Assembly: GCF_015058545.1 (NCBI RefSeq)
Contig: NZ_SVCB01000058.1
Coordinates: 1-12,227, forward strand
Direction: 5' to 3'
Origin: Veillonella sp.
Lineage (GTDB): Bacteria; Bacillota; Negativicutes; Veillonellales; Veillonellaceae
DNA: 12,227 bases
In this document: positions 6,613 through 12,227 of the stretch, in pieces
How the letters are laid out: every line of letters starts with the position of its first letter
Numbering within the stretch: the first letter of the stretch is position 1
The notes under the pieces: generated by a model
The model's input: only the letters and a program-made list of their open reading frames with translations
The model's database searches: none
What the model was told of the DNA's origin: nothing
Program-made: the position numbers and the translations under genes

Positions 6613-7395
6613 TTAGCCCTGACCGTCTTGAACCATGTCAACGGAGTCAGAAACCATTTGTGCTAAAGCTTGATCGGCAGCTTCCTGGTGTTCACCCTGG
6701 TCATCCAAGGATTCGCCCTGGCGGCCTTCCAATACAGCGTCAGCCATTTTGCCTGTTAACAATTTAACGGCACGAATAGCGTCATCGTTTGCAGGGATTG
6801 GGAAATCAATTTCGTCTGGGTCACAGTTAGTGTCAACTGTAGCTACTACAGGGATACCCAATTTTTTAGCTTCTGCAATGGCGATGCGTTCTTTTTTAGG
6901 GTCAATTACGAATAATGCGCCCGGCATTTTAGGCATATCTTTGATACCGCCGAGGTATTTTTCCAATTTTTCCATTTCATGACGTAAGCCGATAACTTCT
7001 TTCTTAGGAAGAAGTTCGAATGTGCCGTCTTCAGCCATTGTTTCAAGCTGTTTTAAACGTTTTACACGAGTTTCGATAGTTTTGAAGTTAGTAAGCATAC
7101 CACCTAACCAACGTTCGTTTACATAGAACATGTTAGCGCGGATAGCTTCTTCTTTAACGGATTCCTGAGCTTGTTTCTTTGTGCCCACGAAAAGAATTAC
7201 TTCACCGTTCTGAGCAACTTCACGAAGGAAATCGTAAGCTTCTTCTACTTTTTTAACTGTTTTCTGAAGGTCGATGATATAAATACCATTACGTTCAGTG
7301 AAGATGAACTTAGCCATCTTAGGGTTCCATCTTCTTGTCTGGTGACCGAAGTGTACGCCGGCCTCCAATAATTGTTTCATTGATACTACTGCCAT
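6613..7395 (-). CDS. rpsB: 30S ribosomal protein S2
   Basis: A 260-residue S2 protein of the small subunit, needed for late 30S assembly and S1 docking in many bacteria. The N-terminus (MKQLLEAGVHFGHQTRRWNPKM) is the classical S2 signature and is followed by FIFTERNGIYIIDLQKT. The conserved ERWLGGMLTNF and PGALFVIDPKKE segments are present, and NCDPDEIDFPIPANDDA lies near residue 190. The C-terminal 35 residues or so are an acidic, glutamine-rich extension (QGESLDDQGEHQEAADQ) beyond the core, consistent with a flexible tail. The ATG follows a near-perfect AGGAGGTG site. It is the first gene of the housekeeping string and has its own extended -10 promoter and a structured leader of about 105 bases. 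Confidence 0.98.
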   Translation of the reverse strand: MAVVSMKQLLEAGVHFGHQTRRWNPKMAKFIFTERNGIYIIDLQKTVKKVEEAYDFLREVAQNGEVILFVGTKKQAQESVKEEAIRANMFYVNERWLGGMLTNFKTIETRVKRLKQLETMAEDGTFELLPKKEVIGLRHEMEKLEKYLGGIKDMPKMPGALFVIDPKKERIAIAEAKKLGIPVVATVDTNCDPDEIDFPIPANDDAIRAVKLLTGKMADAVLEGRQGESLDDQGEHQEAADQALAQMVSDSVDMVQDGQG

Positions 7396-7501
7396 GTTGG
7401 CACCTCCTGTTAAATAAACCTCCGCAGCGTCATATCCGAGTATAAATCAGGAAAAGCCCTGACACAGATGTCGGATCAGATCTGCGTGCGTAATTTCATA
7501 C
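7396..7501 (-). promoter_or_regulatory. Structured rpsB 5' leader, possible autoregulatory RNA
   Basis: The predicted untranslated leader of rpsB can fold into three nested helices: an outer CGCAG/CTGCG pair (7482-7486 with 7423-7427), a middle ATCCGA/TCGGAT pair (7471-7476 with 7434-7439), and an inner TCAGG/CCTGA hairpin with a six-base loop (7458-7462 with 7447-7451). The outer helix ends just before a GGAGG-like stretch and about 13 bases before the true ribosome binding site. Ribosomal protein messages are often repressed by their own product through such leaders. I do not recognise this as a described motif, and the helices are short. Confidence 0.45.
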
Positions 7502-7507
7502 TTTATG

Positions 7508-7537
7508 AGTATATCACACAAACTGTTGCTATGGCAA
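7508..7537 (-). promoter_or_regulatory. Candidate rpsB promoter with extended -10
   Basis: On the minus strand TTGCCA (7532-7537) and TATACT (7508-7513) are 18 bases apart, with TG one base upstream of the -10 (TGATATACT). The predicted start is near 7501, giving a leader of about 105 bases. The promoter lies within the left arm of the large palindrome, so arm extrusion or palindrome-binding proteins could affect it. Confidence 0.65.
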
Positions 7538-7611
7538 GTGGTTCGGTGCAGTTTCTTTTAATTATCTCGATGTGGGATGATGGCCGGGATATGGACGATG
7601 TGGCACACGTT

Positions 7612-7641
7612 CTTGCTCCAGGTTTTGCAAGCAAAAAAAGT
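7612..7641. repeat. Direct repeat copy 1, at the palindrome apex
   Basis: Thirty bases that match the copy at 7805-7833 except for one extra C. The unit contains a CTTGC...GCAAG mini-hairpin followed by a run of seven A on the plus strand. It forms the loop of the large palindrome and is flanked by 19-base inverted arms. Confidence 0.85.
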
Positions 7642-7777
7642 CGCTTCGAACGTGTACCACATCGTCTTCCCTATCATAGCGCCTAGGCCATCACCCCACA
7701 TCGTACTCAACCAAAATACTTTGCACCGAACTACTAGCCTAATAGCAAAGGTTCGTGTGCTATAAAAGTATTCAATT

Positions 7778-7986
7778 GGTGGGGATGTGGACTCTGAGTA
7801 CGATCTTGCTCAGGTTTTGCAAGCAAAAAAAGTAGTGTCGTATAGGTTTAATTGTTGTATTCAGTGTACAGGGAGAGGTGTACTTAAGCAAGGATTTTGG
7901 GAGGATATGCTTAGTACGTGTTGTTTCCTTTGCAACGCTGAATTGGCTTAACACTTATACGGCACTTGTGTAGTTATTAAAAATAG
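7778..7986. other. Non-coding gap between the palindrome and the autotransporter gene
   Basis: No gene is supported here. The stretch holds the second repeat copy (7805-7833), a small GTACA/TGTAC inverted pair at about 7866-7883, and a weak minus-strand promoter-like pair (TTGCTT at 7886-7891, 17 bases, TACACT at 7863-7868). An 11-bp arm pair (7968-7978 with 7982-7992) overlaps the autotransporter stop codon but lacks a uridine tract. I see no convincing intrinsic terminator for the autotransporter gene. A 60-codon open frame at 7772-7954 has no protein-like character. Confidence 0.6.
7805..7833. repeat. Direct repeat copy 2
   Basis: Twenty-nine bases matching 7612-7641 with a single one-base gap, in the same orientation, 193 bases away. 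It is flanked by a short inverted pair, TACGA at 7799-7803 and TCGTA at 7838-7842, so it too sits in a hairpin loop, and a GATGTGG word precedes both copies. The surrounding arms differ from copy 1, which points to a conserved loop in variable stems. Confidence 0.85.
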
Positions 7987-9843
7987 TTACACCGAGAGTT
8001 TTGTCATTAATAGTTCAAGTTTTTGACGGAGTTCTTCGTTTTCTTGAGCTAGTTGGTCTATTTTCTGATTGGCGATTTGGTTTTCTTTTTCCAACAGGGT
8101 CATTTTATCGTTAAGTACATAAACGGTGCTGATTGGCGCCATGCGTTCATCGTTAAGATACGCACGACGTTTTTCACTTGGTCCCACTTTGAAGGTTGCG
8201 GACACGTTATACATATTGTCATTATTGCCCACGCTGGTTCCTACAGCAAAGAGTACGTCTTCATTCGGTTGATAGGACGCGCCTAATGCCATTGCCGAAG
8301 CCTCACGGTAAAAACCACCGGCCACCGAGAAGTTTAATTTACTGCTCGGATCAAAAGCGAGGTTTCTTAATCCGGCTAAGGCCGCCGACATAGCGCCGAC
8401 TTTGTGCATTTCCCCTTTCATTTGGGTAACATCCCGTTCTATGTTGTTAACTTTTCCCTCAATGTTATCCACTCGATTATTCAAATCAGCAATCTGATTC
8501 GTATGATTGTTTATAACAGTTGTAAAACCATTCGTATATTCTTTCACGGTAGCTTCAATTGAATTTTCAACCGAACGCAGCTGTGCCACATTAACGGCAT
8601 CGCTATCTTCCGAACCGGCCGCCACATTGATAATTTGACGCTTCATATCATCATTACCTACCGAAACAGCCCCTACATTACCTTTAACTGTATTGGCAAT
8701 AGCGGCTTTATCGGTATCTTTGGATTTATCAGCCCCATACACTTGTTCATCCGCCGCGGAGGCATCAGATACTACCGATACATCTTTTAAACTATAACGA
8801 TTGGCTATGGACTGACTGCCTAAGGCTACGCCATCTTGAGTTTCCACAAAAGAATTTGCGCCTATAGCTATACTGCCTGCACTGGTAGAATCAGCTTGAC
8901 GACCGATGGCAATAGAGTCGGTATTGCGTGCATGGGTATCGGACCCCATAGAGATTGCGTAATCGCCACCCGCATTGGCATCATTATTCGCTGTTGCGTT
9001 ACGCACCGTATTGGTACCGATAGAAATGCCGTGAAGGCCCGCCGTTTGCACATTATAACCTACTGATGTTGAAAATTTACCATCCGCCTGAGAATTAGGT
9101 CCCAATGATGTACTTCCTTCCGCTGTAGCAATAGAATGAGTGCCTAACGCTACGGCGTAGGTATTCTGAGCTCTTGCATCATTACCGATAGCGGTCGCAT
9201 TCATGCCATCTGCTTTGGCAATGGTGCCGAATGCCGAAGCGCCCCAACCGTTAGCATGGGCTTGGTTCCCAATAGCCGTATCACTTTCACCTAAAGCTTC
9301 GGCCTGTGGTCCAAGAGCCGTCGAAGCTATACCTTCAGCTTTAGTTTTTAATCCGATAGCAATACCGCGCCTGGCTCCCACATGAGCTTCTTTACCCACT
9401 GCAATAGCATTATTCATATTGTAAGTCGTATCAAAATACGTATACGTCTCACTCATAGAGGCTCCACCGAGTGCAATACTGTTTTCGCCAATGGCGTTTG
9501 CTCCGTTGCCAAAAGCTGACGCATTTAAACCGTTTACTTTAGCTCCCGCACCTACAGCCGTAGCGCCACTCCATTTTGTTTCGGAATTAACACCTATTGC
9601 TATGGATGTCTGACCATTTGTTTTGCGCTTATCGCCGTTTGTCATAGTATCGCTATAGTTGTCAGCCGGCAATACATTAGCATTAGTGCCAATAGCTATG
9701 CCATGAGCAGCCGTGCCGGCTACATTAGCACCATTGCCGGCAACAACACTGTTCACCGCCGCAGCCATAGTTTCATTTACGCCACATACAGCAAACGCCC
9801 CCAAAACGAGCAAAGTCAGCATATCTCTTTGTTTCTTCTTCAT
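7987..9843 (-). CDS. YadA-type trimeric autotransporter adhesin with a C-terminal coiled-coil tail
   Basis: A 618-residue surface protein, exported by Sec and anchored in the outer membrane as a trimer (type Vc secretion). A signal peptide covers residues 1-28 (KKK start, hydrophobic core, cleavage near TMAA). Residues 40-345 are a left-handed head of repeated about 14-residue turns with IAIG, TALG and SAFG words. The neck at 402-426 has RQIINVAAG and DAVNVAQL. A short coiled stalk spans 427-479, and the four-stranded YadA anchor is at about 480-555. Then comes an unusual tail, 556-618, whose last 41 residues show regular heptads. The start chosen is the ATG at 9841-9843, five bases after AGGTGG; a GTG at 9852 would overlap that site. 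It probably binds host or bacterial surfaces; the ligand cannot be told. Confidence 0.93.
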   Translation of the reverse strand: MKKKQRDMLTLLVLGAFAVCGVNETMAAAVNSVVAGNGANVAGTAAHGIAIGTNANVLPADNYSDTMTNGDKRKTNGQTSIAIGVNSETKWSGATAVGAGAKVNGLNASAFGNGANAIGENSIALGGASMSETYTYFDTTYNMNNAIAVGKEAHVGARRGIAIGLKTKAEGIASTALGPQAEALGESDTAIGNQAHANGWGASAFGTIAKADGMNATAIGNDARAQNTYAVALGTHSIATAEGSTSLGPNSQADGKFSTSVGYNVQTAGLHGISIGTNTVRNATANNDANAGGDYAISMGSDTHARNTDSIAIGRQADSTSAGSIAIGANSFVETQDGVALGSQSIANRYSLKDVSVVSDASAADEQVYGADKSKDTDKAAIANTVKGNVGAVSVGNDDMKRQIINVAAGSEDSDAVNVAQLRSVENSIEATVKEYTNGFTTVINNHTNQIADLNNRVDNIEGKVNNIERDVTQMKGEMHKVGAMSAALAGLRNLAFDPSSKLNFSVAGGFYREASAMALGASYQPNEDVLFAVGTSVGNNDNMYNVSATFKVGPSEKRRAYLNDERMAPISTVYVLNDKMTLLEKENQIANQKIDQLAQENEELRQKLELLMTKLSV

Positions 9844-9896
9844 TAATACCACCTAATCAACCTTACAAAAAATGAAATTAATCACAATATTTTCAT

Positions 9897-9925
9897 ATTA
9901 TAAATTAATTCAAATTGCAAATCAA
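9897..9925 (-). promoter_or_regulatory. Candidate sigma-A promoter of the autotransporter gene
   Basis: On the minus strand TTGATT (9920-9925) and a perfect TATAAT (9897-9902) are 17 bases apart. The predicted start is near 9890, giving a leader of about 47 bases. The stretch from here to the gntP terminator (about 9926-10096) is extremely AT-rich with many A and T runs and no gene; it may be bent DNA or a site for nucleoid-associated proteins. Confidence 0.7.
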
Positions 9926-10096
9926 GTGGTTATATTTTTATGTGATAAATCTATTATTAAGATAGGTTTTTATTATTAAAATTATTCTACAATATGCGGT
10001 TATATTAAACATTATGTGAATAAAAATAATATATTATATTACACAAATTGAATATAAATAAAAGTAACAATTTATTAATTTTCACAAGATTTCAAC

Positions 10097-10129
10097 AAAA
10101 AAGGTTGCTCCCTGAGGAAGCAACCTTTT
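10097..10129 (-). terminator. Intrinsic terminator of the gluconate operon
   Basis: A 14-bp stem (10099-10112 with 10116-10129, core GGTTGCT/AGCAACC, one G-U pair in minus-strand RNA) with a three-base loop ends in six uridines on the minus strand. It lies 24 bases past the permease stop codon and isolates the gluconate genes from the autotransporter gene. The stem also has an A/U-rich base, so it may work in both directions. Confidence 0.9.
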
Positions 10130-10152
10130 GATTGTAACTTATATAGTTGTTA

Positions 10153-11472
10153 TTAAACAAATAAATTCAAGATTTCTACACCGATGAGACCGCATACGGC
10201 AATGGCTGTTTCTACGGCACACCAGGTGCGTACTGTTTGTTTAACAGTAAGGCCGAAGAATTCTTTGAAGAGCCAGAAGCCCGGATCATTCGGTGGGCTG
10301 AAGATAACGCTGCCCGCACCAACGGCTAATACCATAAGTTCAGGGCTCACGCCGGTAAGCGGAATGAGCGGCGCTACGATACCACCTGCTGTAAGAGCTG
10401 CTACAGTAGCAGAACCTACGGCGATACGAATAACGGAAGCGATAATCCATGCCAACAATAATGGGGACAAGTTAGCACCCATTACCAAGTGACCGATGTA
10501 GTCGCCTACACCGCTGTCGATGAGTACTTGTTTCAACGCACCGCCGGCACCTACGATGAAGAGAATCATGGCAACGGTAAGAATTGCTTTTTCAGAAGTT
10601 TCCATAATTTCTTTAGTAGTTTTGCCACGAGCATAACCAAAGGTGTAGAAGGCTACAGCGATGGAAATAGTCAACGCAACGCTTGGGTCGCCGATGAAGT
10701 TGAAGATATGCATGATTGGCGCATCTTTAGGAATGCCCATCATTTTACCTACGGCGCTGATAGCCATCAAGATAACCGGTGTTAAGGCGGTTAAAATACT
10801 GCTCATGAAGGAAGGCATTTCTTCATCAGAGAAGTTTTTATCATTGTGAAGGCCTTCAGGAATTTCCGTTTTAATGTCTTTTACTGTATTGTACAGTAAC
10901 GGACCGGAAATAATAACAGTTGGAATACCGATGATTAAACCGTAAATCAAGGTTTTGCCGATATCGGCGTTAAAAATAACGGAAATCGCGGTTGGACCCG
11001 GATGTGGTGGCAAGAAGCCATGAGTTACGGATAAAGCGGCAGCCATCGGAATACCTACTTCGAGAAGCGGAATATCAGCTGCTACCGCAATGGTAAATAC
11101 CAATGGAATTAAAAGTACGAAGCCGATTTCGTAAAATAAAGCGATACCAACAATAAAACCGGTTAAACAAACTGCCCATTTTACATTTTTACGACCAAAC
11201 ATATTAATCAATGTGGTAGCAATACGCTGTGCCCCGCCGCTGTCAGCCATGAGTTTACCGAGAATGGCACCGAAGCCGACTACGATTGTTAAGCCGCCTA
11301 AGGTTGAACCCAAGCCTTTTTGAATAGTAGGGAAAATTTTGTCAATCGGCAAGCCTTCGCCGAATGCCAACAAAATACACACTAAAATAAGGGATAAAAA
11401 GCTATTCAACTTCACTTTTACAATAAGGAAGAACAATAGCACGATGCCTAATGCCAATATAACCAGTGGCAT
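10153..11472 (-). CDS. gntP: GntP-family gluconate:proton symporter
   Basis: A 439-residue inner-membrane permease of the GntP family, which takes up gluconate or related sugar acids with protons. The sequence is hydrophobic throughout, with about twelve or more membrane segments, and has family hallmarks: GFGAILGKLMADSGGAQRIA near residues 67-85, HGFLPPHPGPTA at 151-162, VGSATVAALTAGG near 352-364, and the late NDPGFWLFKEFFGLTVKQT motif from 395. The start is the ATG at 11470-11472, seven bases after AAAGGAGG; a GTG at 11502 lacks a comparable site. It lies 59 bases after the kinase gene with no terminator between, so the two are co-transcribed. Substrate is inferred from the kinase; related GntP proteins carry other hydroxy acids. 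Confidence 0.92.
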   Translation of the reverse strand: MPLVILALGIVLLFFLIVKVKLNSFLSLILVCILLAFGEGLPIDKIFPTIQKGLGSTLGGLTIVVGFGAILGKLMADSGGAQRIATTLINMFGRKNVKWAVCLTGFIVGIALFYEIGFVLLIPLVFTIAVAADIPLLEVGIPMAAALSVTHGFLPPHPGPTAISVIFNADIGKTLIYGLIIGIPTVIISGPLLYNTVKDIKTEIPEGLHNDKNFSDEEMPSFMSSILTALTPVILMAISAVGKMMGIPKDAPIMHIFNFIGDPSVALTISIAVAFYTFGYARGKTTKEIMETSEKAILTVAMILFIVGAGGALKQVLIDSGVGDYIGHLVMGANLSPLLLAWIIASVIRIAVGSATVAALTAGGIVAPLIPLTGVSPELMVLAVGAGSVIFSPPNDPGFWLFKEFFGLTVKQTVRTWCAVETAIAVCGLIGVEILNLFV

Positions 11473-11531
11473 AAAAGCGCCTCCTTTCATATGAACCGAC
11501 ACAATAGTTCAACAAGAAAATAAAAAATATA

Positions 11532-12227
11532 TTATAAACGATTGAACGGATGGTTCTGTTGGAAGTTTACCAAACGAGCCAAATCATCTTTCATATTTAC
11601 ATATAAAGACTCATAAATTTTGAACAAATCGTCATATACTTCGCGATTCGCTTCCTTTGGCGTGTACACTTCTTGAGCCGTAACGAGTGTAGCTGTATCT
11701 TTAATGTCCTTTAACGTACCGTCAGAAATGAAGCCTAATACGGCTGCGCCGAAGGATGCCCCTTCACTGTTTGTCGGCAAAGTAATGTTTTCATTAAAAA
11801 TATCAGACATAATCTGAAGCCATAATTCGGATTTGGTGAAACTACCGCTGACGCGAATGTCTTTAACTTCTTCAAAATCACGTAGAGCCTGCAATACACA
11901 AAGAAGGCTGTAACAAATACCTTCCATGGTAGCGCGAATCATATAAGAACGGCTGTGATTTAAGGATAAACCGATAAAAGCACCGCGTAAATCGGAATTC
12001 CAATATGGTGCACGCTCACCGGTAAAGAACGGCATCAAGAGTAAGCCGCCGGAACCGGCCGGTACATGACGAGCTTTCATGGTCATCAAATCATATGGAT
12101 CCACATCGAGTTGTTCCATCTGCGGGCCATGCAAGTGAAGAATGCGGTCACGCATCCAACGCATGATGATGCCGCCATTATTAATGGCACCGCCGGCTAC
12201 CCACATGTCATCGGTTAAGTTATAACA
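11532..12227 (-). CDS. gntK: FGGY-family carbohydrate kinase, probably gluconokinase, C-terminal part
   Basis: The last 231 codons of an FGGY-type sugar kinase; the open frame continues past the right edge, so the N-terminal half is missing. It would phosphorylate gluconate to 6-phosphogluconate in the cytosol. Visible features are the GGAINNGG turn near the start of the fragment, FFTGERAPYWN, the second FGGY signature around RGAFIGLSLNHSRSYMIRATMEG, and the ATP-binding GSFTKSELWLQIMSDIF with the following EGASFGAAVLG. FGGY members include xylulo-, glycero- and gluconokinases; gluconokinase is chosen because GntP follows directly. This is the Bacillus-type gluconokinase fold, unrelated to the small E. 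coli GntK. Confidence 0.85.
   Translation of the reverse strand, partial: CYNLTDDMWVAGGAINNGGIIMRWMRDRILHLHGPQMEQLDVDPYDLMTMKARHVPAGSGGLLLMPFFTGERAPYWNSDLRGAFIGLSLNHSRSYMIRATMEGICYSLLCVLQALRDFEEVKDIRVSGSFTKSELWLQIMSDIFNENITLPTNSEGASFGAAVLGFISDGTLKDIKDTATLVTAQEVYTPKEANREVYDDLFKIYESLYVNMKDDLARLVNFQQNHPFNRL

Larger units (their letters stand above)
7492..7777. repeat. Large imperfect palindrome upstream of rpsB
   Basis: A chain of matched inverted segments shares one centre near 7630. From outside in: 7498-7504 with 7765-7771; 7510-7513 with 7761-7764; 7515-7523 with 7751-7759; 7526-7532 with 7742-7748; 7541-7550 with 7722-7731 (GTTCGGTGCA); 7568-7585 with 7686-7703 (18 bp, one mismatch); and 7594-7612 with 7648-7666 (19 bp, one mismatch). 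The apex (7613-7647) holds a 29-base sequence that recurs at 7805. There is no transposase and no convincing reading frame. The left arm contains the rpsB promoter. It could be a miniature mobile element, an extruding cruciform, or a gene for a long hairpin RNA. Confidence 0.85.

Noticed and set aside
7468..7765. Plus-strand open frames of 72 and 62 codons across the palindrome
   Set aside because: They follow the inverted repeat, lack ribosome binding sites and show no protein-like composition; they are by-products of the palindrome.
7772..7954. A 60-codon minus-strand frame upstream of the palindrome
   Set aside because: No good ribosome binding site, odd composition, and it covers one of the direct repeats; not supported as a gene.
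8820..9700. Repeated short words in the autotransporter head taken as a DNA repeat array or CRISPR
   Set aside because: The periodicity comes from the repeated protein turns of the YadA head; the units differ at the DNA level and there are no identical repeats with spacers.
9781..9786. Cysteine at residue 20 of the autotransporter as a lipoprotein site
   Set aside because: The preceding residues (Phe-Ala-Val) do not fit a lipobox, and a normal signal peptidase I site follows at TMAA.
9865..9872. Homopolymer run upstream of the autotransporter gene as a phase-variation switch
   Set aside because: The A run is only six bases long, too short for convincing slippage control.
10184..10849. Several plus-strand open frames opposite gntP
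   Set aside because: They are antisense to a clearly conserved permease and have no ribosome binding sites or recognisable protein pattern.

Overview
This window most likely comes from a Veillonella-like member of the Negativicutes, the Firmicutes that have an outer membrane. The DNA is AT-rich with Firmicute-style AGGAGG ribosome binding sites and sigma-A-like promoters. It carries a classical Firmicute translation, lipid and isoprenoid gene string beside a trimeric autotransporter with a YadA-type outer-membrane anchor, which only a diderm cell can use. The assignment rests on protein character and gene order, not on a database search.

Every supported gene is on the minus strand, so transcription runs from high to low coordinates. 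In that order: (1) a gluconate module, made of an FGGY-family kinase cut by the right edge and a GntP-family permease, closed by a strong terminator at about 10097-10129. (2) A 618-residue YadA-type adhesin with its own sigma-A-like promoter and an unusual coiled-coil tail after the membrane anchor. (3) A 591-base non-coding stretch (7396-7986) holding a near-300-base imperfect palindrome, a 29-base direct repeat, the rpsB promoter and a foldable rpsB leader. (4) The housekeeping string rpsB, tsf, pyrH, frr, a small unknown gene, uppS, cdsA, dxr, rseP and ispG; ispG is cut by the left edge.

The housekeeping string joins translation (S2, EF-Ts, ribosome recycling factor), UMP supply (PyrH), carrier-lipid and phospholipid synthesis (UppS, CdsA), the MEP isoprenoid pathway that feeds UppS (Dxr, IspG) and an intramembrane protease (RseP). 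Several junctions are tight: pyrH/frr and frr/small gene share TAATG stop-start overlaps, uppS starts inside the small gene, and cdsA starts one base after uppS. Candidate internal promoters lie before tsf and dxr, and a hairpin separates tsf from pyrH, so the string is probably several overlapping transcripts.

No RNA gene, CRISPR array, insertion sequence or phage gene was found. The best places for something undescribed are the palindrome and repeat region upstream of rpsB, the rpsB and tsf control regions, the 86-residue gene between frr and uppS, the altered substrate-loop motif in UppS, and the autotransporter's tail.
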